In this document: positions 32,102-44,026 of the stretch, one piece after another | Numbering within the stretch: the first letter of the stretch is position 1 | Layout: every line of letters begins with the position of its first letter | Assembly (NCBI GenBank): GCA_030374805.1 | Contig: JARGSG010000013.1 | Location: forward strand, 744,001 to 808,000 | Reading direction: 5' to 3' | DNA: 64,000 bases | Source of the DNA: Gracilaria gracilis | Taxonomy: Eukaryota > Rhodophyta > Florideophyceae > Gracilariales > Gracilariaceae | Notes under the pieces: model-generated | What the model saw: only the letters and a program-made list of their open reading frames with translations | Told to the model about the DNA's origin: nothing | Database searches by the model: none | Program-made: the position numbers and the translations under genes

Positions 32102-33394
32102 TCAACCATGTGAGAGACGACGGCGCACGAAACCAAGAGCCTGCAGTCGGTCAGCGATTCCATCACGAAGCGATGACGACTCACGGCTCCGATTGCGTGA
32201 TCGCATGGTATCCTGCTCCATGTGAAGTACGTCCTGAAAGTGCACAACCGGCTCCCCCGTGACGTGGTTTTCTTCGTGCGCCGAGAGGAAATCAAACGCA
32301 CTAGACTCCCTGTTGTCAATAATATAATTGTGTGGCTTACAAGCTACCATTATTATCAAACTGACTTTTCGCAACGGGAATCGTAGCGGTGACCAAAATA
32401 TCCCAAAGCGACATACCAGTATTCCAAAGGCCTGCTCCACAACAGTTCGACACAAAGACAAATATGCGTTAAAAGAGTCCTCTCGTTGCGAAAGATCAGA
32501 CCCGGAAAACGGACTCAAAACTGCACATTGATTACTATACGCATCGTCTGTGGCAATACCGGCCCATTGTGGCAGTATAGAGCTCGATACCAACTCATAG
32601 AGCATTGTAGACTCAAATGCGGTGGAGTCATGGGTTCCTCCCGAATGTCTGGCAGAAACAAAACAGAATTTGTAGTCTGCTTGCACAGCTGCTTGAACAC
32701 ACAGCGCGAAGAAACCTTTTCGATTGAAATACTTTCTCGGATCGGGGACCTCATTCAAACGGGGTTTTCGAATCTCCACAGCAATTCCATCTAAGGCCGC
32801 TATGATGCCATGAAATGGTGTCTTGCGATTGATGCAAAACTTCTCCGCACTTTGCTTGCACTCTTCTTCTGTAGTTGGAAACTGTATCTGTGGTAAGGAC
32901 TCCTCCAATGCAGCTAGAGTTTCGTGAAACACTGAATAGACAGTAGAGAAACCTATGCCATACGGCCATCCTACGTCCAGGTAGCTTGCTCCTGCTAAGA
33001 GGCGTAGTGTGACGAAGAGCATAATCTCTACTGAGACAGATTTGGAAAAACATGTGTCGTGTCGCTGCGTGCGCTTCAATTTTGGCTGCAAAACGCTGCA
33101 AAGAAGGGTGAAAGTTGTTTTCGTTAAGCGGTACATTCGGTTAAAGTAATGATCTGGTAAGCTACAAATGTGTGTCGTGGCACAGAACGGTAATCGTGGA
33201 ATAATTGTCCGAATGGTTTGGTGACATTGATACTGGTTTATCTCCAATATCATTAGTTGGAGTATGCGTAGAAAAAGCGGAAGTGCATGGTTTCCTCGAT
33301 GGCGTGGAGAAAGACAGGGCATGATACACCGCTGTCGACGCAAGCGGCGGTGTAGCAACCGGGTTGAAATGGGGAGTTGCTTTGCCGTAGTCAT
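32102..33394 (-). CDS. HARBI1-like (PIF/Harbinger) DDE transposase
   Basis: 430 residues from ATG 33394, uninterrupted. Motifs in order: a helical N-terminal part (SKSVSVEIMLFVTLRLLAGASYLDVGWPYGIGFSTVY, the HTH-like region of the family); first Asp in GIIAALDGIAVEI; CVQAAVQADYKFCFVSARHSGGTHDSTAF; second Asp in GIATDDAYSN; Glu in CRTVVEQAFGILVCRFGI. Length and motif order fit DDE_Tnp_4 proteins such as HARBI1. Intron-free. It may be a separate insertion inside the composite element. Terminal repeats for it were not found by eye. Activity cannot be judged, but the three acidic residues are present. Confidence 0.85.
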   Translation of the reverse strand: MTTAKQLPISTRLLHRRLRRQRCIMPCLSPRHRGNHALPLFLRILQLMILEINQYQCHQTIRTIIPRLPFCATTHICSLPDHYFNRMYRLTKTTFTLLCSVLQPKLKRTQRHDTCFSKSVSVEIMLFVTLRLLAGASYLDVGWPYGIGFSTVYSVFHETLAALEESLPQIQFPTTEEECKQSAEKFCINRKTPFHGIIAALDGIAVEIRKPRLNEVPDPRKYFNRKGFFALCVQAAVQADYKFCFVSARHSGGTHDSTAFESTMLYELVSSSILPQWAGIATDDAYSNQCAVLSPFSGSDLSQREDSFNAYLSLCRTVVEQAFGILVCRFGIFWSPLRFPLRKVSLIIMVACKPHNYIIDNRESSAFDFLSAHEENHVTGEPVVHFQDVLHMEQDTMRSRNRSRESSSLRDGIADRLQALGFVRRRLSHG

Positions 33395-33648
33395 GTTGAG
33401 TGCAATTTGCCGAAGATGATCGTTGAAGTGCGCACCCCTTGGAGATTTGGAAACTGAATAGATCTACAATCCTGTTGGTCAGTACCTGTGCAGTACCTAC
33501 AAGCCGCGTAGTAGTCTATAAACTGTGTGAATGTTCAGGGAGTGCGAAGAAACTCACAGAATTTGCAAACTGTAATCAACCGCGCACACCAGATTCATTT
33601 ACGTATCAGAATGCCAACATGTATAAAGACATAGTAACTACGTAATCC

Positions 33649-34239
33649 CTACTCAAAGGGTTCGAAAAAGGGATCAACAGTAGCGTCATCAGGCGCAGCA
33701 CCTCCAAACTCAGTGTCTAATCGCATTCGCTTTTTCTCCCGATATCGCTGCTGTGTACGCTTGCGCTTACTGAAAATTTGCTCGCCTATATGCCGTAGTC
33801 GGTTCTTCATCTTTTGGTAGTGTTCATTATCAGCAGCACGTAGTGGGTGCCACCTAATGTGAAGGTTTGTTAGAGCAGTAGCAAATTCGAAAAAGCGATC
33901 ATAGATCTTTTCACTCCACCTCCATTTGACGGCAAATAATGTCCACAAAGACGTTAGGCGCCCAAAACAGTTTTCAACAATCACTCGATCTGACGAAACC
34001 AGTCGATTTCTGTGTGTCTGTTCGGTTGTAAGCAAACCGTGTGGGGGCTTTCTAGTGGGATGTATCAGCCGCACTCGATGCTCACCTCCCTGATAACCTT
34101 TGTCGGCTAGAACCGCCCACTAGTTTGGGTACTGTTCGGATAATTCTCCAATGTCAGGGATATCTTTTTCAGCGCTTGTCTTTTGAAGTGCAGCTGCATG
34201 AAACGCATGGTTCCAAAAGAAAAGATCAATATCCGCTTT
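33649..34239 (-). pseudogene. DDE_Tnp_4-type transposase, C-terminal half (split by Gypsy-2)
   Basis: Continues the frame of 44027-44379 across the Gypsy-2 insertion site (SKA|DIDLFFW after removing one GCTTT). It contains DIDLFFWNHAFH, then an in-frame TAG (34120-34122), then the second Asp in WAVLADKGYQGG and the Glu in VIVENCFGRL, followed by a basic tail (FSKRKRTQQRYREKKRMR). Motifs match ISL2EU/PIF-like DDE nucleases. Position next to the right TIR suggests this was the transposase of the composite element. Confidence 0.7.
34235..34239. repeat. Target-site duplication of Gypsy-2, left (GCTTT)
   Basis: GCTTT before the LTR; repeated at 44027-44031. Confidence 0.9.
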
Positions 34240-34747
34240 TGTAGTACAATGAGACCTCAATGGGTTGGTGCCACGTGGGCCTACTGGTGCGCCTTGCTGG
34301 CTGCACTGTACCCAATTGGTATTCTGTATTTTATAATTTCTAATTTATAATTTATAGTCTAGGGTAGTTTAGCATTGCTGGCCCATGACAGTAGGTCATG
34401 GGCACAGCCGATGACGTCATGCCCGCATGGGAGATCGGCCTCGGTGCACCTTGTATACATTGTGGTGCACCTCGCCTTCCCCCTCGGGTATTGTAAAGTC
34501 AGGCACCACTAGGGCAGTAACTATACCATCTTGGTCACTTGCTACTCTATTACTATTCAGGTTTTACCGCGCGTCGACGTCTACTACCGTACACCTACAC
34601 GGTCTAGACTAGTTGCCCCGCCGTTTGCCCCTGCGGGTTTCAGGTGCCCTACTACCATATTGGTTGTGTGTTTTTCCCCTTTAGGTTGAGCCCTCGCGCG
34701 CTCCCTCTACCAGGCGGACCCCACACCTTATCGGTATTTGTACGACA
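34240..34747 (+). repeat. Gypsy-2 5' LTR (508 bp)
   Basis: TGTAGTACAATG...TACGACA. Contains four ACC-N5-GGT sites, e.g. ACCCAATTGGT and ACCATATTGGT. Confidence 0.95.
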
Positions 34748-34750
34748 TTT

Positions 34751-34768
34751 TGGTCTCCCGACTTAGAA
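34751..34768 (+). other. Gypsy-2 primer-binding site
   Basis: TGGTCTCCCGACTTAGAA, three bases after the LTR; identical to the Gypsy-1 site. Confidence 0.85.
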
Positions 34769-34894
34769 GTTTCTTGGTTTTTGTCGTACCTTTACTGGTG
34801 AACAGAAGACATTCGAAAGGATTCTGGAAGTTCACACACCTATTTGGTTTCGTAGGAATACTCGCGAAGCAATTGGATACCACTATTGGTCACT

Positions 34895-37057
34895 ATGGAA
34901 AGACCTAAAAGGATTACTCGTGGCTCTAGCGCGCCACCTAGCCACAAGGGTTCTGCTGCGGCTTCGGCCGCTAAACCCATTCTGGATAATCCCGAGGAGC
35001 TGCTTCGGCAACCTCGGGCCGGAACCTCAAAGGATACGGTCACTCAGCCACCGTTGGCTCCTGAACCTAACAAGGATTTGCCGACAACGGTTGAGGACCT
35101 TTGGCCCCAATTGGAAGATCGAGCGAAAGCTCTTTTTACCGCTACGGTTAATGAAGCTATGACCTCAATGGACATGGACGCCGTTACCCGCTTGGTGGTT
35201 GATCGAGCCGTGCACGAGCTCTCTTAACGCATACCTAAATTGGTTGAAACATACCTCTTAACGGGTGCCCGGGAGCATATCTACCGAGTGGTTCAAGACC
35301 TTTGGGTTTCTGAAGGAATGGCGGAAGCCAAAACCCCTGGGGTGAATGTGGTTACTCGCATACCACAAGGGATCCCTGCTGGTTCTTCCGCACCAATCAA
35401 GCCAATTCCGGCCGATAGTGCGTACCTACAAGGTTTAAGGCAAGGTCAAGAGGGCCATATAGAGATGAGCCCTCGAGACAAGTACTTGCCACCCATTGGA
35501 GGTAACGTTCGAAAGGACACCAAGGCTGGTGGACCTGAGGACGATTCGTCTGACCCAGATGAGGGGCGACGAAGAAGAAACCGCAAGGGTAAAGAAAGGA
35601 GGAGGAAAAAGGGAAAGAATCGCGGCTACGACTCTGACCCCGATTCCTCGAGCTCCGATACCGATACTGGTTCATCGTCGGATGGTGACCGTAAAGGTAG
35701 ACGCAAGAAGAAACCGAACAGGTTGGCGAAGAAGTCGTCAAAGAGAAACCGTAAAGGTTAGAAGAAACGGTACGAGTCGTCCGACTCGGATTCGGACACC
35801 GATACAACCCTAGAGGTGCGTCAGCCGCTGAACGATATGTTCACAAAAGCGGTTGATTATAGGTCATATCGGTTGAGAAACCGATCCTCTGCTTACACCC
35901 AAGAGGTTGCGCAGAAGATCACCAAGCACCATAAGAAGCTCAGCTTCCAGATGGGTGATACTACCTTCACAGGTGATGATCCCATTGCGGTAATTGAGTT
36001 TCTACAGAAGTTCAAGATTGCATGTGACCAAAATGGTTTTTCCGAAGGTGCTGCCATGTGGTTATTCTAGTTCTACCTTAAAGGTCAAGCTTACCACTTG
36101 CTGCAAGGCAGGCTCCGTGGAAATACCCTGGCGGTTGATGAAGAGGGGACAGAGATGTTAGAGACGTACCCAGAAGTGGTTAATTTCATGTTGGAAACTT
36201 ACGCTACCGATGAGGTTATCCAGGAAGGTTACGCTGAGGTGCAGGCATATCGCCAACGCTCTAGCCAAACCGAAATGGAATTCTCGTTGGGCCTTTGGAA
36301 TCTGGCCACCCGATGCGGTAATGTCTTTACCACTAGTAGGTTGAAGTCGCTCTTTGCCGACAATGTTGACAAAGCGATCCGTTCGCAGGTACGCAATTAC
36401 CTGGCGAACAACCGTAAGGTGGACTATAATGGGCTTGCCCGTTATACCCAGGGACTAGGCGACACTCTCCGTCACGGAAAGAAGCCGTCGGCGTCCCATA
36501 CCTCAAAGGATAAACCGAAACAGTCAGTATTGGAGCTAGAAGAAAGCACTACCTCAGAGGGAGATTCGCTCATTCGCGTACCAACAGGAATGGCAGTTCA
36601 TCTCGTGACTGCGCCGCAGGCTCAGTCACGAGCCACCTCCATTGGTAATTGGTCGTCGACAGTACCACCAGCTTCGGTAAGGTCGCCACCGAGTGCGGCG
36701 AGCACTCAGCAAACCTCAACGGGTGGTTCGCAAGCATCTTCCTATGCTACAGCACCGACCAATCCGGTGACCCGACCTACCTCTATGGCAATGCGTGATC
36801 CTCAGACAGGTGGATTGGTTTGCTGGCTCTGTTTGTCGCCAGACCATCTGGCGAACAGATGTGACAAAATACCCCCAGGGGTGCGCGAACATCTGATCAG
36901 TGCCAGGCAGCAAAACCACCGTAACCTATATGGATCTGGAAAGAGGGTACAAGCTCAGCCATCACCATCTCAGGTTCATCCCGTCGAGGAAACACCAATC
37001 TTGGAGAAGGACAGTCCCGCTCAGGAGGAGCAGGAAAACACCGAACGGTTAGCGTAG
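34895..37057 (+). pseudogene. gag: Gypsy-2 gag, three nonsense codons
   Basis: ATG 34895 opens MERPKRITRGSSAPP. One frame runs to 37057, broken by TAA 35225-35227, TAG 35759-35761 and TAG 36068-36070. It holds a Lys/Arg-rich and Ser/Asp-rich region (RKGKERRRKKGKNRGYDSD), a capsid-like helical domain (DDPIAVIEFLQKFKIACDQNGF, FYLKGQAYHLLQGRLRG, FSLGLWNLATRCGNVF) and a CCHC knuckle CWLCLSPDHLANRC. Layout parallels Gypsy-1 gag, so the two elements are related. Pol follows in another frame after 20 bases. Confidence 0.88.
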
Positions 37058-37077
37058 GGGCCACCCCTAACCGTGAA

Positions 37078-40000
37078 TTGGAAGGCCCGTCGATACCGGA
37101 ACGGGAAACCTTAATGGTGGAAAAAGAAGAATCAGATGTACCCAATGTGGTTTGTCTAAAGAAGTACAATAACTATAAAGTTAATGCTTCAGTAAGCTTT
37201 CTCAATTACCTACAGGTCCCCGTTGCGTGTGTACTCGATACCGGCGCCGGTCCGAATGTGCTAAACGCTCGCGTCATACCCGATGCGGTCTTGCGGAACA
37301 TTCGGCCTGCCCCGACTATCAACCCGCTGGTGGACGCTAATGAGCGCCCACTGCACCTTAGAGGAATGTTAACCACTGTGGTACAACTTGGAACCTTGAA
37401 GGTGAAGCTCAATTTCTTTGTGGTGGATCGTCTGGCGACAGACTGTATCCTCGGGACCAACTTTATTGACAAACATGTCAAGGCAATTTTGCCAGGGTCC
37501 CGAACAATCGCTCTCCGTCAAGGTGGTCGTATTGCTATACTGGGTAATACGCAGACCAAAGATGGTTGGCGTAAGAAGCCGAGGTTCAATATACCCACCG
37601 AAACGGTGTCAAACAAGATACGGCTCACCAAATTGGTTTCAATTCCGGCTATGACCCAAATGGTAGTGAACGTCTCATGCGCAGTTCCAGGATTGGTAAT
37701 GCTACAGAACCATCCTAGGTTGGCAGAAAGACATCTCGCCTTGATGGCAAACGGGATTATCGACAACATCCCTAACCAAGCCTTCAAGGTGTACTTGAGT
37801 AACTTTAGCAATCACATTGTTAAGTTACCCAAGAATACCACTATTGGAATCGCATTGCCGGCACCACAAGGGGTTTTCACGGTCTCACCTAATGTGTTGG
37901 GCGAGGTCGCCACCTCTAAGGAAGGGGGAGGAACGGATGCGCCATACCCTGCATACGCGCCCCCGTTATCGACAAATACCAAAATGGAACAGAAGATCGC
38001 CAATACCTTAAAGGTTAGGGATCAGGAAAAGACTATGGAACTGGACCCAGTGCGGAATTGGAGAGAGGAAGTCCAGATCGGTGCGGAGAACCAGGCTCTC
38101 CGAGACCGGATCCTCAGTCTCTTAGAAGAATTTGAACCCATGTGGTCGGGCCGGTTGGGCCAAATTGAGGCTCCAGAGCACCGTATTGATATGGTGCCTG
38201 ACTGGAAACCCATTTACCAGCAGCCTTACCGTGCAGGTCCAAAAGCCCGGGAGGTTGAGCTCAATGAGGTCGAGAGAATGCTCCGTGAAGGTGTCATAGA
38301 ACCAGCAAATGCGGACTGGGCCAGCCCTGTGGTTCTCGTCACAAAGAAGAATGATACCCGTATGCGGTTCTGTGTGGACTACAGAAGACTGAATAGTATG
38401 ACCATTAGGGATTCGTACCCAATACCTAGAATGGACGAGTGTATAGATTCGTTGGGCAACGCCAAGATCTTTACTACGCTCGATGCCAATTGTGGTTATT
38501 GGCAGGTACCTATCAGGGAAGAAGACAAGGACAAAACTACGTTTACTTGCCACGCTGGGTTATTCTGCTTTACGCGTATGCCCTTTGGGTTGCGAAATGC
38601 CCCGGCTACCTTTCAGAGGGCGTTAGATATAATCCTTTCGAATGTGAAGTGGAGAACCGCTCTGGTATACATCGACGATGTAATCATATAATCCAGAACG
38701 GTAGAGGAACGTTTCCACCATGTTAGGGAAGTTTTGAACCTTTTGAGGGAATCTGGAGTAACGTTGAAGCTCCGCAAGTGCGAATTCTTCACCAAAGAGG
38801 TAGAATACCTTGGTCATATCATCAGCCCTGGGAGGTTAGAAGTGACGCCGCGGAATATCCGGGCCGTGCAGGAGGCGAAGCCACCCACGTCCCAGACGGA
38901 AATCCGATCCTTTATAGGTTTGTGCAATGTGTACCGCCGGTTTATCAGGGGATTTGCCAAGATAGCGGCTCCCCTCAACAGGAAGCTGCTGAAAGGTCAA
39001 CCTACAAGGTTTGAATGTCTTACCAATGAGGAAATGGATGCGTTCGAGGCGCTGAAACATGCGCTCTTGACACCTCCCATCTTGGCATTACCCAAAGCTG
39101 GTTTACGATACACGTTGGATACTGACGCTTCGGACGCCCAAATTGGTTGTTGTCTTATGCAGGAGCAAGAAAACGGCGACAAACTACCTATAGGGTACTG
39201 GAGCCGTGCTTTGCACGCTGCAGAAAAGAACTACACAACAACCGAAAGGGAATGTCTGGCAGTAGTCTGGAGCATGTTGATGCTCCGTCCTTACCTATAT
39301 GGTGAAAGGTTCACGCTTCGAACCGACCATGATGCCCTACGGTGGATACTGGGTCTGGCCGACGCATCAGGCAGACTTGCCCGATGGCGGTTACGACTTT
39401 CAGAGTTCGAGTATGACGTACAGTACCGTCCAGGTATCAAGCACAATGTCGCAGACGCGATGTCTCGCATTACCACAGATGGTTTGGACACCGAGCCGGT
39501 AGAGGATGATATCCCATGCTTTACCATCTCTACCAACCCTGATGGTGATACCTTAGAAGGTTACTGGACTCTACCCGAAGAGGATACGTGGTTTAGTGAT
39601 GCCATCGCTCGGGAAATACTCGCCCTCGAGGAAACAGACGTCATGCCAATTACCCGCGAGGAATTCCTGAGAGAGCAAGCAAACGATGTTTATTGCCGCT
39701 CTCTCATGGACCAAGTAGGTATGAAAGACTCGAACTTTGACGTCGACCGAAATGGTTTCCTGGTGAGGCGAGCTCCTATTGATGGTTCCCTTCAGAAGGT
39801 AGTGCCCAAGGTGCTGCGCCCTCGGGTGCTGTACCTAGCCCACTACCCAAGGCTATCAGGACACCCTGGAGGTACGAGAATGTACTACACCTTGAGGCAA
39901 GGGTACTACTGGCCTCATATGGCTAATGATATATATACCTTTGTAGGTCAATGTGAATCTTGCGTACGTACCCGTGGAGGTCTCCGGAAGCACAGGAAAT

Positions 40001-41334
40001 ACTTGAAGTTATTCCCTGCAGCGGGTCCTCTCGAGTTCGTCGCAATAGACCTTCTGGGTCCATTACCAAAAACCACAAGGGGATATCAGTACATCATCGT
40101 AATCACCGACAGGTTCTCGAAGCTCACGCGAGCGATACCCTTGAAGGACACGAAATCGACGACCCTCGCGGTGGCGTTCTTGAACAATTGGATCTACCCG
40201 TATGGTGCACCGCTTTATTTACTTACCGACAATGGTTCGAACTTAGCTTCGAAGTTCTTTGAAGCTGTTTGTAACCTCTTAGGTATTAAGCACTACTTCA
40301 CCACTGCCTACCATCCGCAAACGAATGGGCAAGTGGAGCGCTTTAACCGAACACTGGTATCTCGGCTGCGACATTATACGGAAGAACACCAAACTGGTTG
40401 GGACGAGCTCGTACAGCCCTTGACATATGCATATAACCTTCAGGTTCATCGAGCGACGCAAACTACGCCGTTCGATCTAATACTGTCAAGACACCCACCA
40501 GGTATTGTTGTTGAAGGGGACCCATTAGGACAAGAAGCCGCCGGAGCGCTCACACCGTCACAGGTCAAACGGAATACCCTTTTGAGGTTGAGACGTGCTC
40601 TCAAGTATGCTGAGAGCAAGCTCACAGCATCCCAGAAGCGGTACAAGGAGGACTACGACCGAAAGGTAACCCAAGTGGTAACGGCTACGCCGGGTCAATA
40701 TGTCTTTATTGACCACCCCCCGAAAGGAGCTAAACCACGACCGGGTGATGCAGCTGATGATGAAGCTATTGATAGAGATATCAATTCTAAGCTTCTTCCG
40801 AAATCATCGGGACCTTTCAAGGTAGTTCGGTCGACCGACCACACGGTAACGGTGAACCAAGATGGTGTAGAGAATACAATCTCTATTGACCGAATCACGG
40901 TTACACCTCAGACGGTTCAGTCCAGGAAGGAACGCGGAGAATCCGCGCGTGACCCACAAGCGGTTGCCCTGAGGACTCAGCCCCGGGAAGACGGGACACC
41001 CATCGAGGTTAATGATGACGCACAGGGTGACGACCCAGACTACGTACCACCTGCGGGGATTACGGTTGCTCCTTCAGAGGAAACACCTACCCCTAGTGGT
41101 ACTGATGCTCATCTAAACCAAAGTGGTGAAACGATACCAGCCCAGGTCTCTAATGAGTTCCCAGTGGAACGCCTTGTAGGTCACCGCCGTACCCCAGATG
41201 GTCTAAAGTACACCGTACGTTGGTATGGCTGGGGCGCCGATGGTGACACTGCTGAGCCGCCCTCAGCCATACCACACCACTTCAGGGTAAGCTACTGGAA
41301 CCGAAAAGGAGAGGACATGCCGAACGATGGGTAA
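37078..41334 (+). pseudogene. pol: Gypsy-2 pol: protease, RT, RNase H, integrase, chromodomain-like end
   Basis: Protease VLDTGAGPNVL; RT FCVDYRRLNSM, LDANCGYWQVPI, MPFGLRNAPATFQ and YIDDVII, directly followed by the only stop (TAA 38689-38691). The frame then continues with LKLRKCEFFTKEVEYLGH; RNase H LDTDASDAQIG and TDHDALRWIL; integrase HHCC (HYPRLSGHPGG...CESCVRT), D (VAIDLLGPLP), D (LLTDNGSNL), E (NGQVERFNRT); the C-terminal domain; and a final chromodomain-like segment (FPVERLVGH, LKYTVRWYGWGADGDT). Similar in order and motifs to Gypsy-1 pol, diverged at DNA level. Confidence 0.9.
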
Positions 41335-43516
41335 ACCTTAGAGGTGATGCTCAGCTCTTAGGGAGGGGGGAGGCTATTTTCGCGCTCCTCATTCGCTGCG
41401 CATCGCACCCACATGGTAACTGAAGCTAACTGCAACACCTAACTGGATAACTTTAATGAAGAAGCTAACACCAACTGGGAGAAGTTAATCAGAGTGCATC
41501 GAAGAGACCAAGAAAGTTTGCCGGAAGACCGTGAAGGTTTAGCGATGACGTCGTACCGAACGAAGCTCGACGAGGGATGCGCTTTGCGCGTCAGCGTCGC
41601 AGCCACCCCAAAGCTGGCACGCGGCCGGCACGCGCGCGCACCTTCATGGCACGCACCGCTCACGCATGGCTCCAAACCCAAGTGGTGAAAGTAAAAAAAT
41701 TAAGGTTTTTGATAAGAGAGAGACGCGTCCCAGATCGGCAGACCGCCGCGCTGGGTAACCGATTCGGTTTACACTATTGTCTGTAGGGAGCGTGCACCGG
41801 CATGGTCAAAAAATCTAAGTATTTTGGGCGTGCTGCGCTCCCGAATCGGCCATTCTCAGCCTCTGAAACCGCTTGGTTCCCGAGATACAGACCAAAAGGT
41901 GTTTCGGCGTTTTTGATACCGTTTGGTGGGGTAATTTCGGCGTGCAATTTTTTGATTCGCCTTGCAAGTAACCTCATGGGTCTGGTGCAGCGTGTGCGCG
42001 TATGCGCGCCAAGAGGCCATGCAGAACCATCCAGGTACATTGCTGGCACTCGCGCGACGTCGCGCGCCACCCCCAAGCTACCAAATCGGAACTACGTGAC
42101 ACTCGCTGCGCACAGAAGTGCAACTGCAAGGTCTACCAATTTGGTTTGAGCTGTTTACGGTAGTAGAAACACGACGGAGGATTGCGTCACCCGGATAGTG
42201 GCTGTGAAGAACCAAACCTTCGTGGTAATGACGAACGACACCCATGGGGACTGAAGCGGTTTGGAATAAACCTTAAAGGTGGAGCAGGGAACTGCGCGGG
42301 AGACGTTAGTAATGCTGCGCAGCCCTTTATGGTACGATGGAAACCTTGAAGGTGTTTCAAATTTATGGAAATCAGAGAGAGAGCATGAAATGAACCTCTA
42401 TGGTACTATTGAGATCCTTTATGGAACAACCTAATCGACCGTGATGGTAACGAAGGGTAAGGAGGCCCAACGAATGGCACATGCCAGGACCTATATGGTG
42501 ACGCCGCAACCATAGAGAGAGGAAATAGACCATTACGGGATGGGAGTGAGAGCAGAAAGGACATGAATATACCTCGGATGGTGTAGAAGGGAACGAGTTT
42601 TTGTGCTTACCATGAAAGTTCGTTTCCTCATGAGGTACGAAACCGATCGAGACCTATGTGGTATTCTTTGAAGACAGAAAGGACATGGTTCCTAGATGGT
42701 TTTCGCGCTATTTTGACCACGTTAAGGTTTCGCGCTCGTCATGGATGATCGACACCGAGGGTGGTTTGATGCACATGAAAATGGAACCCTTTGTGGCAGT
42801 ACACTGCAGACGCCAACCGAAGCGGCCATCCCTCCACCTTAGGGGTATTGAATGAAGCGCCGTGTACCGCTACGGGTGGGAGCCCGCACGCTGGTACCAG
42901 GGCTACCCATGTGGTTCAGATACGGATCGGGGGTCACCATAAACGGATTCAACCTTGTCGGTCGGACAAGAAGCCACGGTGGCGTGAGCCGCGTAGACAA
43001 ACCGCAAAGGGGGTGCGAAGGCAACCAGAAGGGAGAACGGTGGAACAACCTCGATGGAGTCAGCGGCAGTGCCTCGAAGGGTTGGTAGTCGAATCTGGAA
43101 GGGACAGAGAGACACGCCGCAACCAAGTGGGCGCCAAAATCCTTCACGGTACAGTGCTCACACGAGCCCGAAGGCGCAACCCGCCCCCTCCTGGGTAGAC
43201 CGACACGGTAAATGGGTCTCAGCCGTTTAGCCCAAAAGGCAGAACCTTGGAGGTATGCAATGGGCGCGCGTCGCGCCCAAACCACAAATGGGAACGAATA
43301 GGCTGCTGTCTGTGATAACCAAAGAAGTGGATAGAGCTGCAATCGGTGATGACCAAGGTGGTGAACGGAGTACGCTCGGCGACGCAGAGCCGATGCGACG
43401 CACGGCGCGAGATGACACGAAGGCTGCGACAGGGACCAAATTGGTACGACGATGCAACCGACTTGGTGAAAGGATCTAGGAGCCACGAGGGCGTGGCTCA
43501 GGGTAGGAAGGGGGTC
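41335..43516 (+). other. Gypsy-2 non-coding 3' region with dense ACC-N5-GGT motifs
   Basis: No ORF of note over 2.2 kb. By eye I count 23 exact ACC-N5-GGT sites (for example near 41335, 41529, 42136, 42270, 42392, 42438, 42491, 42905, 43245, 43437), where about 0.5 are expected at random, plus many one-mismatch or N4/N6 forms. The tract before the 3' LTR is purine-rich (GGGTAGGAAGGGGG). Confidence 0.85.
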
Positions 43517-44026
43517 TGTAGTACAATGAGACCTCAATGGGTTGGTGCCACGTGGGCCTACTGGTGCGCCTTGCTGGCTGCACTGTACCCAATTGGTATT
43601 CTGTATTTTATAATTTCTAATTTCTAATTTATAGTCTAGGGTAGTTTAGCATTGCTGGCCCATGACAGTAGGTCATGGGCACAGCCGATGACGTCATGCC
43701 CGCATGGGAGATCGGCCTCGGTGCACCTTGTATACATTGTGGTGCACCTCGCCTTCCCCCTCGGGTATTGTAAAGTCAGGCACCACTAGGGCAGTAACTA
43801 TACCATCTTGGTCACTTGCTACTCTATTACTATTCAGGTTTTACCGCGCGTCGACGTCTACTACCGTACACCTACACGGTCTAGACTAGTTGCCCCGCCG
43901 TTTGCCCCTGCGGGTTTCAGGTGCCCTACTACCATATTGGTTGTGTGTTTTTTTCCCCTTTAGGTTGAGCCCTCGCGCGCTCCCTCTACCAGGCGGACCC
44001 CACAGCTTATCCGTATTTGTACGACA
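43517..44026 (+). repeat. Gypsy-2 3' LTR (510 bp)
   Basis: Differs from the 5' LTR by two extra T in a T run and about four substitutions; one of these destroys the last ACC-N5-GGT site. Confidence 0.95.

Larger units (their letters stand above)
34240..44026 (+). mobile_element. Gypsy-2: Ty3/Gypsy LTR retrotransposon studded with ACC-N5-GGT
   Basis: 508/510-bp LTRs (about five differences), TSD GCTTT, primer site 34751-34768, gag and pol on the plus strand, a 2.2-kb non-coding 3' region, and a polypurine tract ending about 43514. Gag has three in-frame stops and pol one, so this copy is dead. Throughout the element the palindromic motif ACC-N5-GGT recurs about every 140 bases. Inserted in a DDE transposase gene. 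Confidence 0.95.

Noticed and set aside
34427-34612. Short ORF repeated at 43704-43889
   Set aside because: Lies entirely inside the Gypsy-2 LTRs and is repeated only for that reason.
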